Source of the DNA: Xiphydria camelus
Lineage: Eukaryota > Arthropoda > Insecta > Hymenoptera > Xiphydriidae
Assembly (NCBI GenBank): GCA_963678675.1
Contig: OY783192.1
Location: forward strand, 5,094,001-5,158,000
Reading direction: 5' to 3'
DNA length: 64,000 bases
The position numbers and the translations under genes are program-made. The notes beneath the pieces were generated by a model. That model saw only the letters and a program-made list of their open reading frames with translations, searched no databases and was not told the origin of the DNA. How positions within the stretch are numbered: the stretch's first letter is position 1; every line of letters begins with the position of its first letter. Shown here piece after piece: positions 11,910-23,626 of this stretch.

Positions 11910-12887
11910 CGAGTGGCGTATCCACCTACTCGATCGATGATGAAATACCATGGCGATATACGAGAAAAATTCGATAAAATCCTCTCCGATCCTGAATTCG
12001 TGGTACATACGGATCCGTATTTTCACAGTCGACTAAATTGCGTCATCGCGACGGAACTCTCAGGTATAGAGAAAAAAGAAACGCCGCGCGAGAAATCGAC
12101 GTATTTACCTACCGACTTACCGATACGTACACGTACCGCAGCCGACTGGTTCGATTCTCGAGTAAACCCGCGAGAGGAGCAAAAGGCGTTGCCCAGCCTT
12201 TGGCACACTCGCTTCTCTTCGTCTACCAACCTGTAAGCTCCTAGATTGGCGGGGTACGCGCGCGAGCATACAATCGGTCGCAGGCTCCGGTGGGTGTTTC
12301 TTGTCGGTAGGGAGGTGAGGGTGGTGGCGGAGCTGGTGGAAGAGAAGAAGGAGGAGGAGGAGGAGGAGGAGGAAAAAGGGAGTCGAGAGAGGATGTGGCT
12401 CAACTCGTTCGACCCATTCATATCCCGATGAAAAGGCCGCGCCGAACAGACATCGTGAAAAGAGAAGAGAATTATTATGATTATTATTATTACCGTTTCT
12501 ATAGGAATGATTTTCCCTTTTCCATCTGTCTTCGACTTTCGGTGCGAATAAAGAGCCTTCCCGTTGGGGTTTGTGTCCTTGGGACATCGCATCGGGTGGA
12601 GCGAGCACGCCCCTCGCGAAACGGTCCAGGTACTGTTAACCCCCGTAGCGCCAGGAGTAGATCGTTCCACACCCTCGTCCTAGAGTAATTAGTTCGGAAA
12701 GGTTCGCTCTTTTGCGTCGCGATTTTCTCCTTGCTGCTATTTATGGTGACTATTTACCATTGAGATGATAAATATGTGACGTACAGTATGTGTAGATAAT
12801 ATGGTCAACCTGACATGGCCCCTTTCTATTACGATTGGCAGTGATAATGAGAACTAGAGTTGGCCATATTACCTTAGAGGCACTTAC
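11910..12887. other. spacer with (GGA)n and TTA repeats
   Basis: Contains (GGA)n at 12350-12374 and (TTA)-rich sequence at 12471-12494. These create long glutamate/serine-rich frames on both strands (for example minus 12023-12670), which I treat as artefacts. TAATATGGTCAAC near 12800 pairs with GTTGGCCATATTA near 12868, a possible small foldback. Confidence 0.55.
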
Positions 12888-13362
12888 CTTAGAGGCCATT
12901 TAACTATTACGTCACGCTAAAGTCGACGATTTTGGACCCCCACCTCCTTATATCACACTTCGTCACTCTTGACTGACCCCTCCTCGACTAATACGTCACA
13001 ATTTTCAATCCTCCCTCTCCCATAGACATAAATTCTGAATTAACGGTTAGAAATTAACGAAAAAAGTTAAATTGTAATAAACTTTTTATTTTCAACTCCA
13101 ATAGTTTGATGACACTATAACATATGATAGACGGAAATATCACACCGGTAAAAAAGAAATATGTGTACAGTAGGACATCTGGAAAGATGCACCAAAATTA
13201 TGTAGGAAAATAGAGGATAGCGAAATAGGCATTAAGGTAACCAACGAAATGAGAGCACGATAGTGTGACGTACCTTGCCGTACATGACTCACCTTCCCCA
13301 TCATCACAAATCGCCACAAAGATATAAAAGCACTGTGACGTAACAGTTGAATGGCCTCTTAG
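12888..13362. mobile_element. inverted-repeat element with TTACGTCAC ends
   Basis: A 28-bp terminal inverted repeat: CTTAGAGGCCATTTAACT then ATTACGTCAC on the left, its complement with a few changes at 13335-13362. The left end is preceded by an extra ACCTTAGAGG (12871-12880), perhaps a short duplication of the tip. No coding capacity. Confidence 0.75.
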
Positions 13363-13696
13363 CTAAGAGAAATATTTAGCTATTTTTTTCGTAACGAATC
13401 AATTGTAGATAATACATAAAATGTAATCATTTTCCTCGTGATAAAAAAAAAACAAAAAGAAGAGGAGAAAATTTGTTTTTCTATTTAAAAGGGGATTTAA
13501 ATAGTCCTCAAGTATGGGTGTGAGTTGTCTAAAAAATAGGATTGGTCTATGTCAATTTCTCATTATTAACGAGGACTGTTACATTCCTCATGAAGAGAAA
13601 CTTGATCAAGCAACGGAGAGGCAATGGAATAGCCCGAAATTAGTCACTTCAAGCCGTACACCGATCTTTCCACTCAGGCAACTCACTCTGTATATA

Positions 13697-14422
13697 CAGA
13701 AGACTCTCCCAAATGGCGCACCTCTCAAGTAGCCCCATCCCCTGCTTTCCTGTCCCCACGCGGTTCTTCATTGGTAAGGAAAACTGAAGTTGAGACGATT
13801 CACCGCAAACTAACATTTCTGTCCCCAACTTACGTACATCTAGCGTCAATGATTCTGATCGACCCACTTTATGCGACGGTACTTCAATCGAGTCGATCGC
13901 CATGAAGACTAGATTTGATCGATGCTTCATGGCAAAACAAGAAGATCCGCTCATACTGTTCAACAACAGTCGATTCAATGAAGTAGCGTCATCCAAAGCA
14001 GGTCGATCAGAATCATCGATGATAGGTATATATGTATTTACATATCGCACATTGGCGACTAGACTGTCATAAGAGTGAAATATTGTCACATAGTGTTCGT
14101 AACCTTATTGAAGCAAACATTTGTATAAAGTTGATTTCGTCAAGAAAGATTTAAGGCTAATATTTTGTTTTAAATAACTGAGCTAGATCACTATTCTAAA
14201 ATGATTGTACCTCAGAATTGCATAGAAACACACCAAAACCTAAAAATTGAAATGTTGACTTGTGACACTCTTCTCGCATACGTACGATATATGAACCTAC
14301 TATGTGACAACATGTTACTAATGATAAAACACTGCAATATCGATATGTAAACCACACCTCTGGACGCAATCTCTCAATTAGCTCACCCCCCTGTCGTGTG
14401 CGCCATTTGGGAGAGTCTTCCG
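13697..14422. mobile_element. transposon-like element, 726 bp, TA target duplication
   Basis: A 25-bp terminal inverted repeat, CAGAAGACTCTCCCAAATGG then CGCAC, is repeated at the right end with one mismatch. TA occurs at 13695-13696 and 14423-14424. An inner palindrome lies at about 13846-14021 (arms containing TGATTCTGATCGACC and TACTTCAATCGA-like sequence), so a second foldback may be nested inside. No transposase frame. Confidence 0.85.
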
Positions 14423-14424
14423 TA

Positions 14425-17400
14425 CATCCCGATCGTTCCCAATCGAAACCCGAATACACCCCTTCCCCCGTAGATCGGTTCCTTGATCCGCCCATCGAAC
14501 GAGTACGCGAGTACCCGTTACATCAAATACAGTTCACACTGCGTGCACGCGCTCCACGCGGTGCACATCACGTGCACCGCGTACGCGCGGACTCGAGCGA
14601 GTACGCGCGAGAGCCAAGGAGCTCTTCGCACGAAGACGCGTGTGACGTTAAACGGACGTACACGTCCGTATACCGCGGTTCACGAATGGAAGTTAAAGCC
14701 GACACAATGAGACTGTTGTTCGGGAGGGTTGGATGAAGGCCGATATACGACCGTGGTGATGGAAAGAGGACCGCGGCGCGGCGGGAGTACGAGGCTACAC
14801 GTGTTGGCTAGCTGCGTCGCGTCACTCCTCGGTTCTCGCCATCGCCCGCTCGTTTGTGCCGCGCGTGTGTTGCGCCTTATTTCTATTTTCTATTCAAAAC
14901 ATGTGGCCCATATTAGCGCGGGATCGACGGATAAAGGAAAAGAGAGAGAGAGAGAGCCCCTGACGACGGGGCCGATCGACTCTCGAGTGACCACGCTCAA
15001 TTATTCGTACATCGGAGCGGCGCGCTCGCTCGACCGCGTGCGCACATAACAGCGACTCCGCTCGTTTTGCGCGCGGCGCGGGATAACGACGGACGTCGAA
15101 CGCGTCGCGCGGGCATCGAACTTATAGGTGTACGCGTACTTATATACGACTGTAGAAGTGTGCGTGAGGTCAGGGAAGCGGTGTAGCGCGGGCGAGAGCG
15201 AGTGCCTTTTCTTTCTCCGGCGTGGTATAAAGCTGCGGGTAGGAGGAGGAGAGTCGTACAAAGCGAGTCTTGTTGGGGGTCGCTGCGAGAGACGACGACG
15301 CGTGGGCTCCGCGGAGCTCCGCCGATCGCACCGCGCGATACTTTTGTAATTAGTACGCGTATTGTGGCGTTATCGCGTCGTCCTTTCGACACTGGGCGAA
15401 ACCTTTCTACGCGCGGACGACTCCGATCGTTTCGTCGAAGCTTCTCACAGCCAGGGCTTCTCGTCTTTGATTTGTCCGCTGGTAATAATCGAAAGATGCC
15501 GCGCGAGGGATCTTTTTATATCATTATAGAGACTCGTCGGAGAGAGGCGCGGACGAGCGAGAAGAATATACGGGCTGGTGAGATGGATTTTTCTAAAAAA
15601 AATTGCACGTTCCCCTCCCTCCACAGGCGCGTACGTGTATCTCCACACCTACGTGTTTATGTTAGTCTCAGCCGTAGGTACACGCTCGTGTAAATAGCTA
15701 TACGAGCCGCCGTTCGGGGAAACCTGGAAACGATAATGCGCGACGATGCCTCCCCGAGAAATGTTGCTAGACGAACGCGCTCCTGACATAACTTTATAGC
15801 CACCACTTAGTTTTCTCCACATAAAAACCAACTATAAATACGACGCGTTATTTTCGTGCGAGAAATGACACCAGACCGTCCAAATATACGTGGGACAATA
15901 CATCGGCCCACACGGAGGCCCGATGGTGTCGTAATAGATGGCACAGTTTTTTCCCCCCGGATGCGGTCGAAGGTGGTTGTCTCGGTTAAAAATTAACGAC
16001 TAGTCAAATTTCATTTCGACGATCGTTTGTCCGTTTCCGCTCTTACGCGCCCGCGGGGATAATACGTCAGCGAGGAACCTGCTTTGTCTTTGTGAAAGAA
16101 TGGCCGTCGGGGTGTGCGCGCGCGCGCGTTTCTCGTTGACGGGTTAAATTCTTTCGAGGTCGAAAGTCGAGAGCTCGCAAATCTTCCTGGTGGGTTTTTA
16201 TATATTTACTTTAATCATTGTTCGAACGCGTCGGCGTTCCAGCGAACGGCACTCTGCCGCCGCGATGAAGCGTTCCGCTACGTCGTTGCGTCGCGACGTG
16301 GCGTCTCTCATTTGGTTAAGAATAACATCGTCAATCTGTCGCACGGCGTATAATAATACGAAGCTTCCCGATTTTTAAGCCGTGTCGCCCCTGCCATCGG
16401 ACCGATCCCTTGCGTAACGAGGGGCAATAAAAAAAAACGAAACCGCCGTTGGCGAGGAGGGTAAGCGACACTACCGCGCGTCGGAGGTGACCCTGCACCT
16501 ACTTTGTTTTCACTGTTCGAGGACCCGGGCGCGAGGGCCTCTCGTCGTGAACGTTCTAATTGCTTTATCGCGGTATTAATCGTCGAGTTTCCAATTATCT
16601 CGGCCGCGCTGCGAGGATTGATAGCTTCCGAAGGCGATCGCTCAAAATTAGTACGTAGGTATATCTAACGTATAATGGGCGCGCGTAATATACCTACCGC
16701 TCGACAAATTATATTTTTTCTACGTCCGAAAGGTGGAATTATTATTTTCTCGGCAATTTTTCATCGTGGAACGCGGATATATATGTTCACGAGACGAGCC
16801 CGTTAAAGAACGTTTCATATTGTTAAGAAAATATTTTCCAACATTTGACCGCCACTTTCTCAAATACCGCATGTAATATTCATGAATATTCAGCTACGAT
16901 CAGATAGGGTAGATCGAAGCGAATCGGATGATAAATCCATATTTCTTAAATCGTGTTGAAAGTGAGCATGTCGACCGTTCCTGTTATACTTTGTTCCTCT
17001 CCAACGAAGTAATACGAAGAATCGAAATACGATTAAGAAATATAGATCTATAATTCGCGCGCCTCGGTCAACCCTAAATGGTAATTTATCTCATTTCAAT
17101 CAATGTATCTAGGTATAAAAGCGTCGGGGCAAATTTTCTATTTTAAATTGGAAAATCGTATCTATCGCTTTCTTGGTCACGCGATCAACCATCGTCACGT
17201 GATCAACGATACAACCTAACCCGAAATTCACTTTGCAAAGATAGCACGTTGACCGTCTGCAAGACATGAATTTTACCGCGTCCGGTAGTTAATTATTGCG
17301 AATCGACTGAAGATTTTCTTCTACGACGTTCAAAACTGGTCCGCGACAAGGATTCGGTAACCTGTTCGTCATGGATCGAGTTTCGCTGACCGGGCTATTA

Positions 17401-17849
17401 CGAATCCGCGTGTTCACGCGATATTTGCCACCTTAGGTATAGTAGGCACTGTGCGGTCTGTCGAGTCGAGTAGGCATCCAATGTCTAGTATAACTTGTAA
17501 AGAAGTCCAGATGGCAGTGGTTCGAGGTACGATGCGTCGTACGATGTAAACATTGCTGTGGTTTGCTTTGCGTTGTGCTCTCAGTGTCAGTTCGATAGGC
17601 GCGGCGAGAATTTGGGGTTTGCGCCGTTACGGAAAGCAATACTTTTTTCGAGATAAAGTGTGTGCCATCCGCAGGATATGGATGTGGATACCGCTTCTTC
17701 GATTTTACTGATCGGATATATGCGATATAAGTCGTCTTTTCGTGAGTATGTTACATGTTGTACAATGCCATTGGGAATGCAATTTACTACCGCGCTGTCA
17801 CTGCAATTTTTAACGCTATGCGAACACTGACTCTCCGAGAGCGCGCACG
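14425..17849. other. CpG-rich spacer, longest element-free block in the left half
   Basis: Dense CGCG sequence to about 16.6 kb, then AT-richer. TATTTCTTAAATCG near 16950 and CGATTAAGAAATA near 17030 form a weak foldback. A 50-codon ATG frame at 17678 is discussed under rejected items. No gene supported. Confidence 0.5.
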
Positions 17850-18083
17850 CTGTAAAAAATATTTACATTTTTAATATACTTTTATATAAAGCTTTTTTCC
17901 AATATGCGATTATGAAGATTAATATTCTCCGTAATTATGAAAGTTAATGCATTTCCTTATGAAATTTCCCTTATATAGGTATTTCATAATGGAGTAGGTA
18001 CTATATTAATGTTCATAATCACGTATTGGATAAAAGCTTTTTATACTAAGACAATTATTAAATTTAATACAGTTTTTTAGGGC
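17850..18083. mobile_element. family J hairpin element, copy 1
   Basis: Ends CTGTAAAAAATATT and AATACAGTTTTTTA. The arms contain TATAAAGCTTTTTTCCAATA, then GATTATGAA, then CTCCGTAATTATGAAA-like sequence. Aligns with 26463-26699. Confidence 0.8.
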
Positions 18084-18195
18084 ATAGCAAGTTTCTGTTT
18101 TTTCAGGTTTATCGATATTACAGGAGGAATTACCGAATAAGGAAGGCATCCGCGCAAGGTTAGGCTGAATGGTAAATTATGGGACGTTTATCGAA

Positions 18196-18337
18196 TGGGT
18201 GCTTTCTATTTAACTGACACAAGCTGACATAAATCGACACAAAACCAAACAATTGGTTCTTTCTGCTGAAACCTGCTAATTAGTTGGTGGTTCTGACAGA
18301 AGTGTGTTGAACTTGTGTCATAGGTGGAAAACACCCA
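18196..18337. mobile_element. short hairpin element
   Basis: Arms TGGGTGCTTTCTATTTAACT, GACACAAG pair with CTTGTGTCATAGGTGGAAAA then CACCCA. About 35 bp per arm, 142 bp in all. Confidence 0.7.
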
Positions 18338-18450
18338 ATAACAAAATTCGTTCGACGATAAATCTGAACACGATGTGTACGCGCCAGATTATTTGATTTG
18401 AGCGCATTCCCGAATTTATTTTACCACGAATCGCCACGGTGTATCCTAAT

Positions 18451-18691
18451 AAGGTACAAATTCATGATGACGCTCGACGCTTATTTTCAGCATCAAATAG
18501 GTCACGTGATTATTCGCAAATAAGCAGTTATTTCATAATAATGTTTTGCGAAATTTATTTTTAGCAATATTTATATCAACCAAATAATAAAACGCATGTG
18601 AAATATAACTGTTTATTTGGGAATAATACTGTTCACGTGACCTATTTGACGCTGAAAATAAGCGTCGAGCGTCACCATGAATTTGTACCTT
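18451..18691. mobile_element. long-arm hairpin element with TCACGTGA in both arms
   Basis: Arms of about 90 bases: AAGGTACAAATTCATGRTGA, then CGCTCGACGCTTATTTTCAG, then CAAATAGGTCACGTGA, mirrored at 18597-18691. Only a few differences separate the arms. The centre is AT-rich. Confidence 0.85.
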
Positions 18692-18699
18692 GACACATT

Positions 18700-20620
18700 G
18701 AAACGATGCAGTGTCGAGGAATCGTGAAACAAAATTTTAGAATGCGTCTGGATTCCTCTTGTCCGTAGTTTGTTTTCAGTTTCTTTCTCGTTCGATGGGA
18801 GTAAAGGAAATATACGAATACCACAATGCGCGAGATTTACTTTCTATGGCGCATGATTTTCCGTGTTTTGTGAGAGGGTACAGAGGATTATTCGCAAAAA
18901 ACTTATATTCAGTCAAATTGACTTTTCACGAGGTCGGTCGGACGAAACTGCCCAACCTCGTCGTGAGATTAGCTGAAACTCGACTCGATGGATTATATAG
19001 ATTCTTTTTTTCCGTGTATTTCAAACGCAAAATAGTTGCGACGTCATATAGAATCGACGCGATCGCTTCCGAAACTATTCCACAATCTAATTTCTAACCA
19101 TGAAGAACAGCGTATATTCTCCCATCGCAATTCCGTCTATCGTCCCCGATCCCTTTATACGTCGCAGTCAGCAGTCTGTAATAAAGTAACGCGAGACAGC
19201 GACGAGGAACGAAAGAAAGGCGCGGAATGACAAGGCGAGGTGATGAGGTATTCCGGTCACGGGGTGGTACCGATGGCACTGGCAGCGGCGCAGGGGTGGC
19301 CTTAGCAAAGATGTCGCTCCGTCGGGGGATGAGGTATCTCATCTCCTGGGCAGCCCTGCTATCATATCATAAAAATAATCAACTCCGCTCAATGAGCTCG
19401 AGGACACTTTGATCTTGCGCATTTGTCTTCGTCGCGAGGTTTCTCTTCGCGACCTTCTGTGTCCTACGCGTTTTTAAAGGAGAAACGCGCGATGAACGAG
19501 TGAGCGCGAGGGAGAGGGAAAGCGCGAGAGGGAGAAGGAGCGCGGTATGCGGCGGGAAACGAGGGGGAAACGGAGACGGAAAAGCCGGAGAGAAGAGCGG
19601 CTGGCCGTGAGAGAGACGGTCGAACTTTTTCCGCCAAAGCAACTTCGTGCTTTCAAAATAAAAAGTTAATGAGAAAGGGGATGCTATTTAGTCGAAGCTG
19701 ATGAGACGAACGAGGCTGAATGTAAGAAACGCCCGTTCTTCCATTGGCTTTTTCTGAAATTGAGTACATCGTAAGTGCTATCGTCAAGCGGATCTCTGCT
19801 CCATTCCCGAACTAATCTCACCTCTCTCGCGGATCTTCGGAAATTTGACAAAACTCCGCGGTCCAAGGACGTTTAGCAGCAGGAAGTTTACTTATCGAAA
19901 GTTTCTTCTCTTTGGGGAAAGATGGAAATGTCTTTTCCAGTCTCCAGAAAAATAATTTTCCAGAGATGAGAGACACGAAACGATGATTCCTTTGTTATAG
20001 AAGTATTTTTCCATCTCAGTCGCGCAAGCAAATTTTATGTCACACACAAAGGAAGTTATAGCTAGTACGAAATAATTTCATCGCCGAGAGAACCATCATT
20101 TTGCAGCGATAGAAATGGTCCATTAAGGTTCCCCGTAAAAGAAATTACTTCGGAGCGAAAGAATTTTTCTCAGAGCGAGAGAGAATGTATATCCACTTAT
20201 CTTCTTATCCCAGAATATATATTCTCTCGCGGCAGTAGTCGAGCCACTTCTCTCATTAGAACGGAATATTTCCGGTTAATCGATAGCGACAAACACACAA
20301 GAGTAGTCGCGCGTATATACCTACCTATAACTATTCAATGCAGAGTATCGACTGCACGGTACGAGCCAATGAGAGAGGACTGTGCATAATGCATGGCTAG
20401 AATATATGTATAGCGGTCTAGTAGCGGCTGCAGGCTATACCTGTACACCAGTGATAACGTAGGTGCGCAATGTTTGCCTGTATTAATTGCAAATGGTAAT
20501 ACTCCGATTTCGATTAATTGAAGTCGAATCCCATGGCTTATCCAATTAATCCGTCACGAAAAAATGTCTAGCTCTATATCCGGTTCGTCACGCTTCGCAT
20601 CCAATAGTATAAACGGAGAT
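18700..20620. other. spacer, no gene or element resolved
   Basis: Mixed CpG-rich and AT-rich sequence. A purine-rich stretch at 19497-19620 (GAGCGCGAGGGAGAGGG-like) makes low-complexity frames. A plus-strand frame at 18759-19097 (112 codons) has no recognisable motif. Confidence 0.5.
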
Positions 20621-20626
20621 AATCTA

Positions 20627-20837
20627 CACCAAAAGAACTGTTGGTTTGGCTAACAAAATATTTTGAATGAATATACGAGCCAACAAAACGTTTTTTCGTA
20701 ATCGCAAAATTCTTTGGTTGATTTCACTAAAAATGTTGATAGCAGAGCTAAACATTTGGATGATCAAACAAATATTTTGTTAGCTCATCAAATTGACTCA
20801 GCAAAATTATTTTGTTTGCTACTTTTTTTTCCCGGTG
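20627..20837. mobile_element. TA-flanked element with CACC ends
   Basis: Starts CACCAAAAGAACTG and ends TTTTTTTTCCCGGTG, with TA at 20625-20626 and 20838-20839. The inside is a run of CAAACAAAATATTTTG-like palindromic units, in style like family E but different in sequence. Confidence 0.65.
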
Positions 20838-20848
20838 TAATTCAAATG

Positions 20849-20866
20849 ATATATATATATATATAT
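20849..20866 (+). repeat. (AT)n microsatellite
   Basis: Perfect AT run next to the right end of the preceding element. Confidence 0.9.
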
Positions 20867-20869
20867 CAA

Positions 20870-22094
20870 AAAGAAAATATCTTCACGCCTTCCAGTATGT
20901 GTGTAGATTATAAAATAATAAAGCCCTCAAATTTCAACCACTCACAACACATCCCAGAGATATTATCCCTCCTTCACAGAAAGAAAAATCAGCTCAATGA
21001 TAAATCAGTGAACAAAACGACCAAAATCTCAACCTTCGACCCTCCGCGATTCACCTCCAAAAATTCGTTCTACTTCATGCGGACTAATTGCTTATTAAAT
21101 TCGACGGACTCGCGGTGCTTCGCGGAGGATAGGTAGCAGCCGGGTGTAGGTGTATAGGTACATACCTATATATTCGCTGCAGGGTGGGCGCAGCGGCGGA
21201 TGATAAATTCATCACGTAATAATGACTTTAATGAACAGAAGGGGCAACGAGTTCAGCCGGGGGGTTATCAAATATTCAGGTGGAATCAATCCTGCGGTGG
21301 TAGAGCGGATGGTGGGGCGAGGAGGGTAGGAAGGCACGAGAAGAGGGAGCGATCGAAGATTCGGGGTTGAAATCGGTGGAAGGAAGGAAGGAAGGAAGGA
21401 TGTGCCGAGGGGGCGCTCCTACGGGGAGCGCGCGGGGCGGAGGCTCGCTTAACCCTTGAGTTTGCGGCCGGGACTGAAGTAGTTATGTTTGTCCTTTGAG
21501 TTGACGGGGCGGCGCTGCGGGGCAACCCGGCTAATCCTTCGGGACTTGATCTATCCTGCTAATGAGGCCCATTATGGCCTCGGCTAACATAGACGTAAAT
21601 TCAACACGGTGAACGTCCCGGAAACTTGCGCCCGCGCGCGATGCGATCGCGGTCCATTCGTGTGTACCGATCCTCTCGCGAGGCGTTTGAAAAGAGGTTC
21701 GCCGTCGTACGTGCTCGACGATTTCAGAGGGAAAAGTCGACGCTCGCGAACGAGACTTCGAGTGAAGATAGAAAGTTGCCCCGGGACCCGCGAGAGACGA
21801 CGCCGAAGAGTTTTAAAGTGAGCACCTGTGCCGCGTGGATGTCTCTCCGCGCGGAGAGTAAGCAACTCGTTAATTAGCGAGAAACTCGCGCAGGCTCGCC
21901 GGTTTCTCGCGTTCGATCGCTCCGATTAAAGTGTCCGATCGATGTGTAATTATTATCGCACGACGCGAATTCGATCGTGGTCGGGGTGAGGGAAGGGAGA
22001 GGATCGGTCGCTTTTACCTATGCCGCGATAAGGATGCGATGGAGTCGTCGGCTACCTTTACGGCGATTTATGGCTTTTCAATCTTATACCTACT
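20870..22094. other. spacer with (GGAA)n
   Basis: GGAA repeat at 21379-21401, then CpG-rich sequence. The plus frame 20714-21136 overlaps the preceding element and is not gene-like. Confidence 0.5.
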
Positions 22095-22252
22095 ATATAT
22101 GAGACTAAACTTACTCACCAGGAAAGAAACTTCCATCCTTGTTATCGCATTAGGCATTTATGAGCTTTTGGCCTATATCGATATAAGACTTTGTTATAAC
22201 ACAAATATGTATAGATAAAAATGTAATCTTCAAAAAATATTATACCTACCTA

Positions 22253-22823
22253 CAGGGTGACTACAGACCTGGAAAACAGGGAAATGTCAGGGAATTTAAG
22301 ATTTGTCCTCGAAGTTATAAATAAAGTACACTGAGAAAAAAAAAGATTAAAAATTATTCTGTTAGGAGGATAATCTGAGTACAAAAGGTAAAGTGGATTG
22401 AAAATTATTCTAAGGAAGGTTAAATTTTATACCCTGGAAGGATAATTTTTGATCTGTTTTAGTTTTCGTACTCTGATTATCCTTCTAACAGAATAAATTT
22501 TAATCTTTTTTTTTTCTCAGTGTAGAATTAGTTTTTCAAAATTTCATTGTTGATACATTTTACGATGCAATCTGCACCGCTGCTTCAGCTATCTCCACGC
22601 ATGTGTGGCCCAACTAGAATTGGGGTCTCTACCATCGACGTTACTTTCTTAGCGTATATGAACCTCTTTGCAACCTCGTATTCTTGTGTTATGATTAGGT
22701 ATCCAGGGCTTTGTTGACTAGATTATGCAAAACTCCTAATATGAACGAAAAATATCAGGAATACTTACAACTTTATCTGAAATAGTCAGGGGATTCTATA
22801 ATCAAGTTTCTGTAGCTACTCTG
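22253..22823. mobile_element. family D element inserted in family B
   Basis: Starts CAGGGTGACTACAGA and ends TCTGTAGCTACTCTG, a 15-bp imperfect inverted repeat. The left end runs on as CCTGGAAAACAGGGAAATGT and CAGGGAATTT, a pattern I associate with widespread invertebrate DNA elements having CAGGGTGnCTAC ends; exact class not assigned. It carries a family-A element at 22329-22522. Confidence 0.7.
22329..22522 (+). mobile_element. family A hairpin element, copy 1 (TA flanks)
   Basis: Ends CACTGAGAAAAAAAAAGATT and AATC then T10 CTCAGTG. The arms continue through ATTCTGTTAGGAGGATAATC and GAGTAC. TA lies on each side (22327-22328, 22523-22524). A 193-bp copy in the opposite orientation is at 47190-47382. 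Confidence 0.9.
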
Positions 22824-22914
22824 ATTATAAAAATAACAACTAAATCTCGTAGATAATGAGATAACAGTGATTCAAGTTTTTTTCCTCACGAGTAAGTAGC
22901 GCCCCATATGGTAG

Positions 22915-23582
22915 GTATGTACATTCTCACCATTGCGAGGAACGATGCGGATAAATCGCGATTGCTGAGCTCGAAAAATTCGACTCGCCAATTACGCGCT
23001 TCATTCTGTACCGTCCATCTTTTCTCCCAACTTAACTGTACGCTTATACAACGTATAGTCGCCTGGTAGACACGTCAAAACCACGCGCCCGCGCATTGAT
23101 TCACGCCGTTATATACCAACACTCTCTCTCTATCGTCGCCTCCTTCGTCGTCGTTGTCGAGCGCGCAGGTATATCACCGCAGCGCGGAGACCAGTAGGAA
23201 ATGTAATTGCGAGAAAGAAGGTCACTCTAAATCCTCTTAATTAACGTTTCATTAATCCTTCGCCGGTACGGCGCGCTTTTAAAAAAGCACGCACAGCTGA
23301 ATGCGGTCGTTTGTTTTTTTTCTCCCCCACTCTCTCGGTCACTCTCTCTCTCTCTCTCGCGCGCGTACACGCTTGGTGCCGCAAATATACGAAAGTAGGC
23401 ACATTTTGTGAATGCCCGCGCGCGCGCGTTCACAATGAACAGTAAGCACCTTCTTGTAACGGGGATCACAAAGTGCTCCGTGGGGGCGGGAGGGGAAGGA
23501 GCGAAAGAGTACGAGAGGGGCGGACGGAGCGGAGTTCGCGGGGGGGGAGAACGACGCCGGCGAGAGGAGCGGCGAGGAGAGG

Positions 23583-23626
<44 letters not shown>

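Larger units (their letters stand above)
22095..22910. mobile_element. family B element split by nested insertions
   Basis: The left part (22095 to about 22250) and right part (about 22824-22910) together align with the reverse complement of the intact family-B copy at 4648-4864, including the ACCAGGAAAGAAACTT arm and GATAATGAGATAACAGTGAT. The gap is filled by a CAGGGTG-ended element at 22253-22823. Confidence 0.8.

Noticed and set aside
12145..12165. GGTTCGATTCTC, similar to a tRNA B box
   Set aside because: No A box, acceptor stem or cloverleaf could be drawn around it.
12023..12670. 215-codon minus-strand frame with serine run
   Set aside because: The serine run is the (GGA)n tract read on the other strand. 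No other protein-like feature.
17678..17830. 50-codon plus frame starting MDVDTASSILLIGYMRYKSS, with GTGAGT at 17742
   Set aside because: It has a reasonable start context and a donor-like site. I do not recognise the peptide, and no second exon is visible downstream, so one donor match is not enough.
19698..19735. CTGATGAG followed by GAAAC, hammerhead-ribozyme-like core
   Set aside because: The CGAAA spacing and the stems needed for a hammerhead fold do not form.
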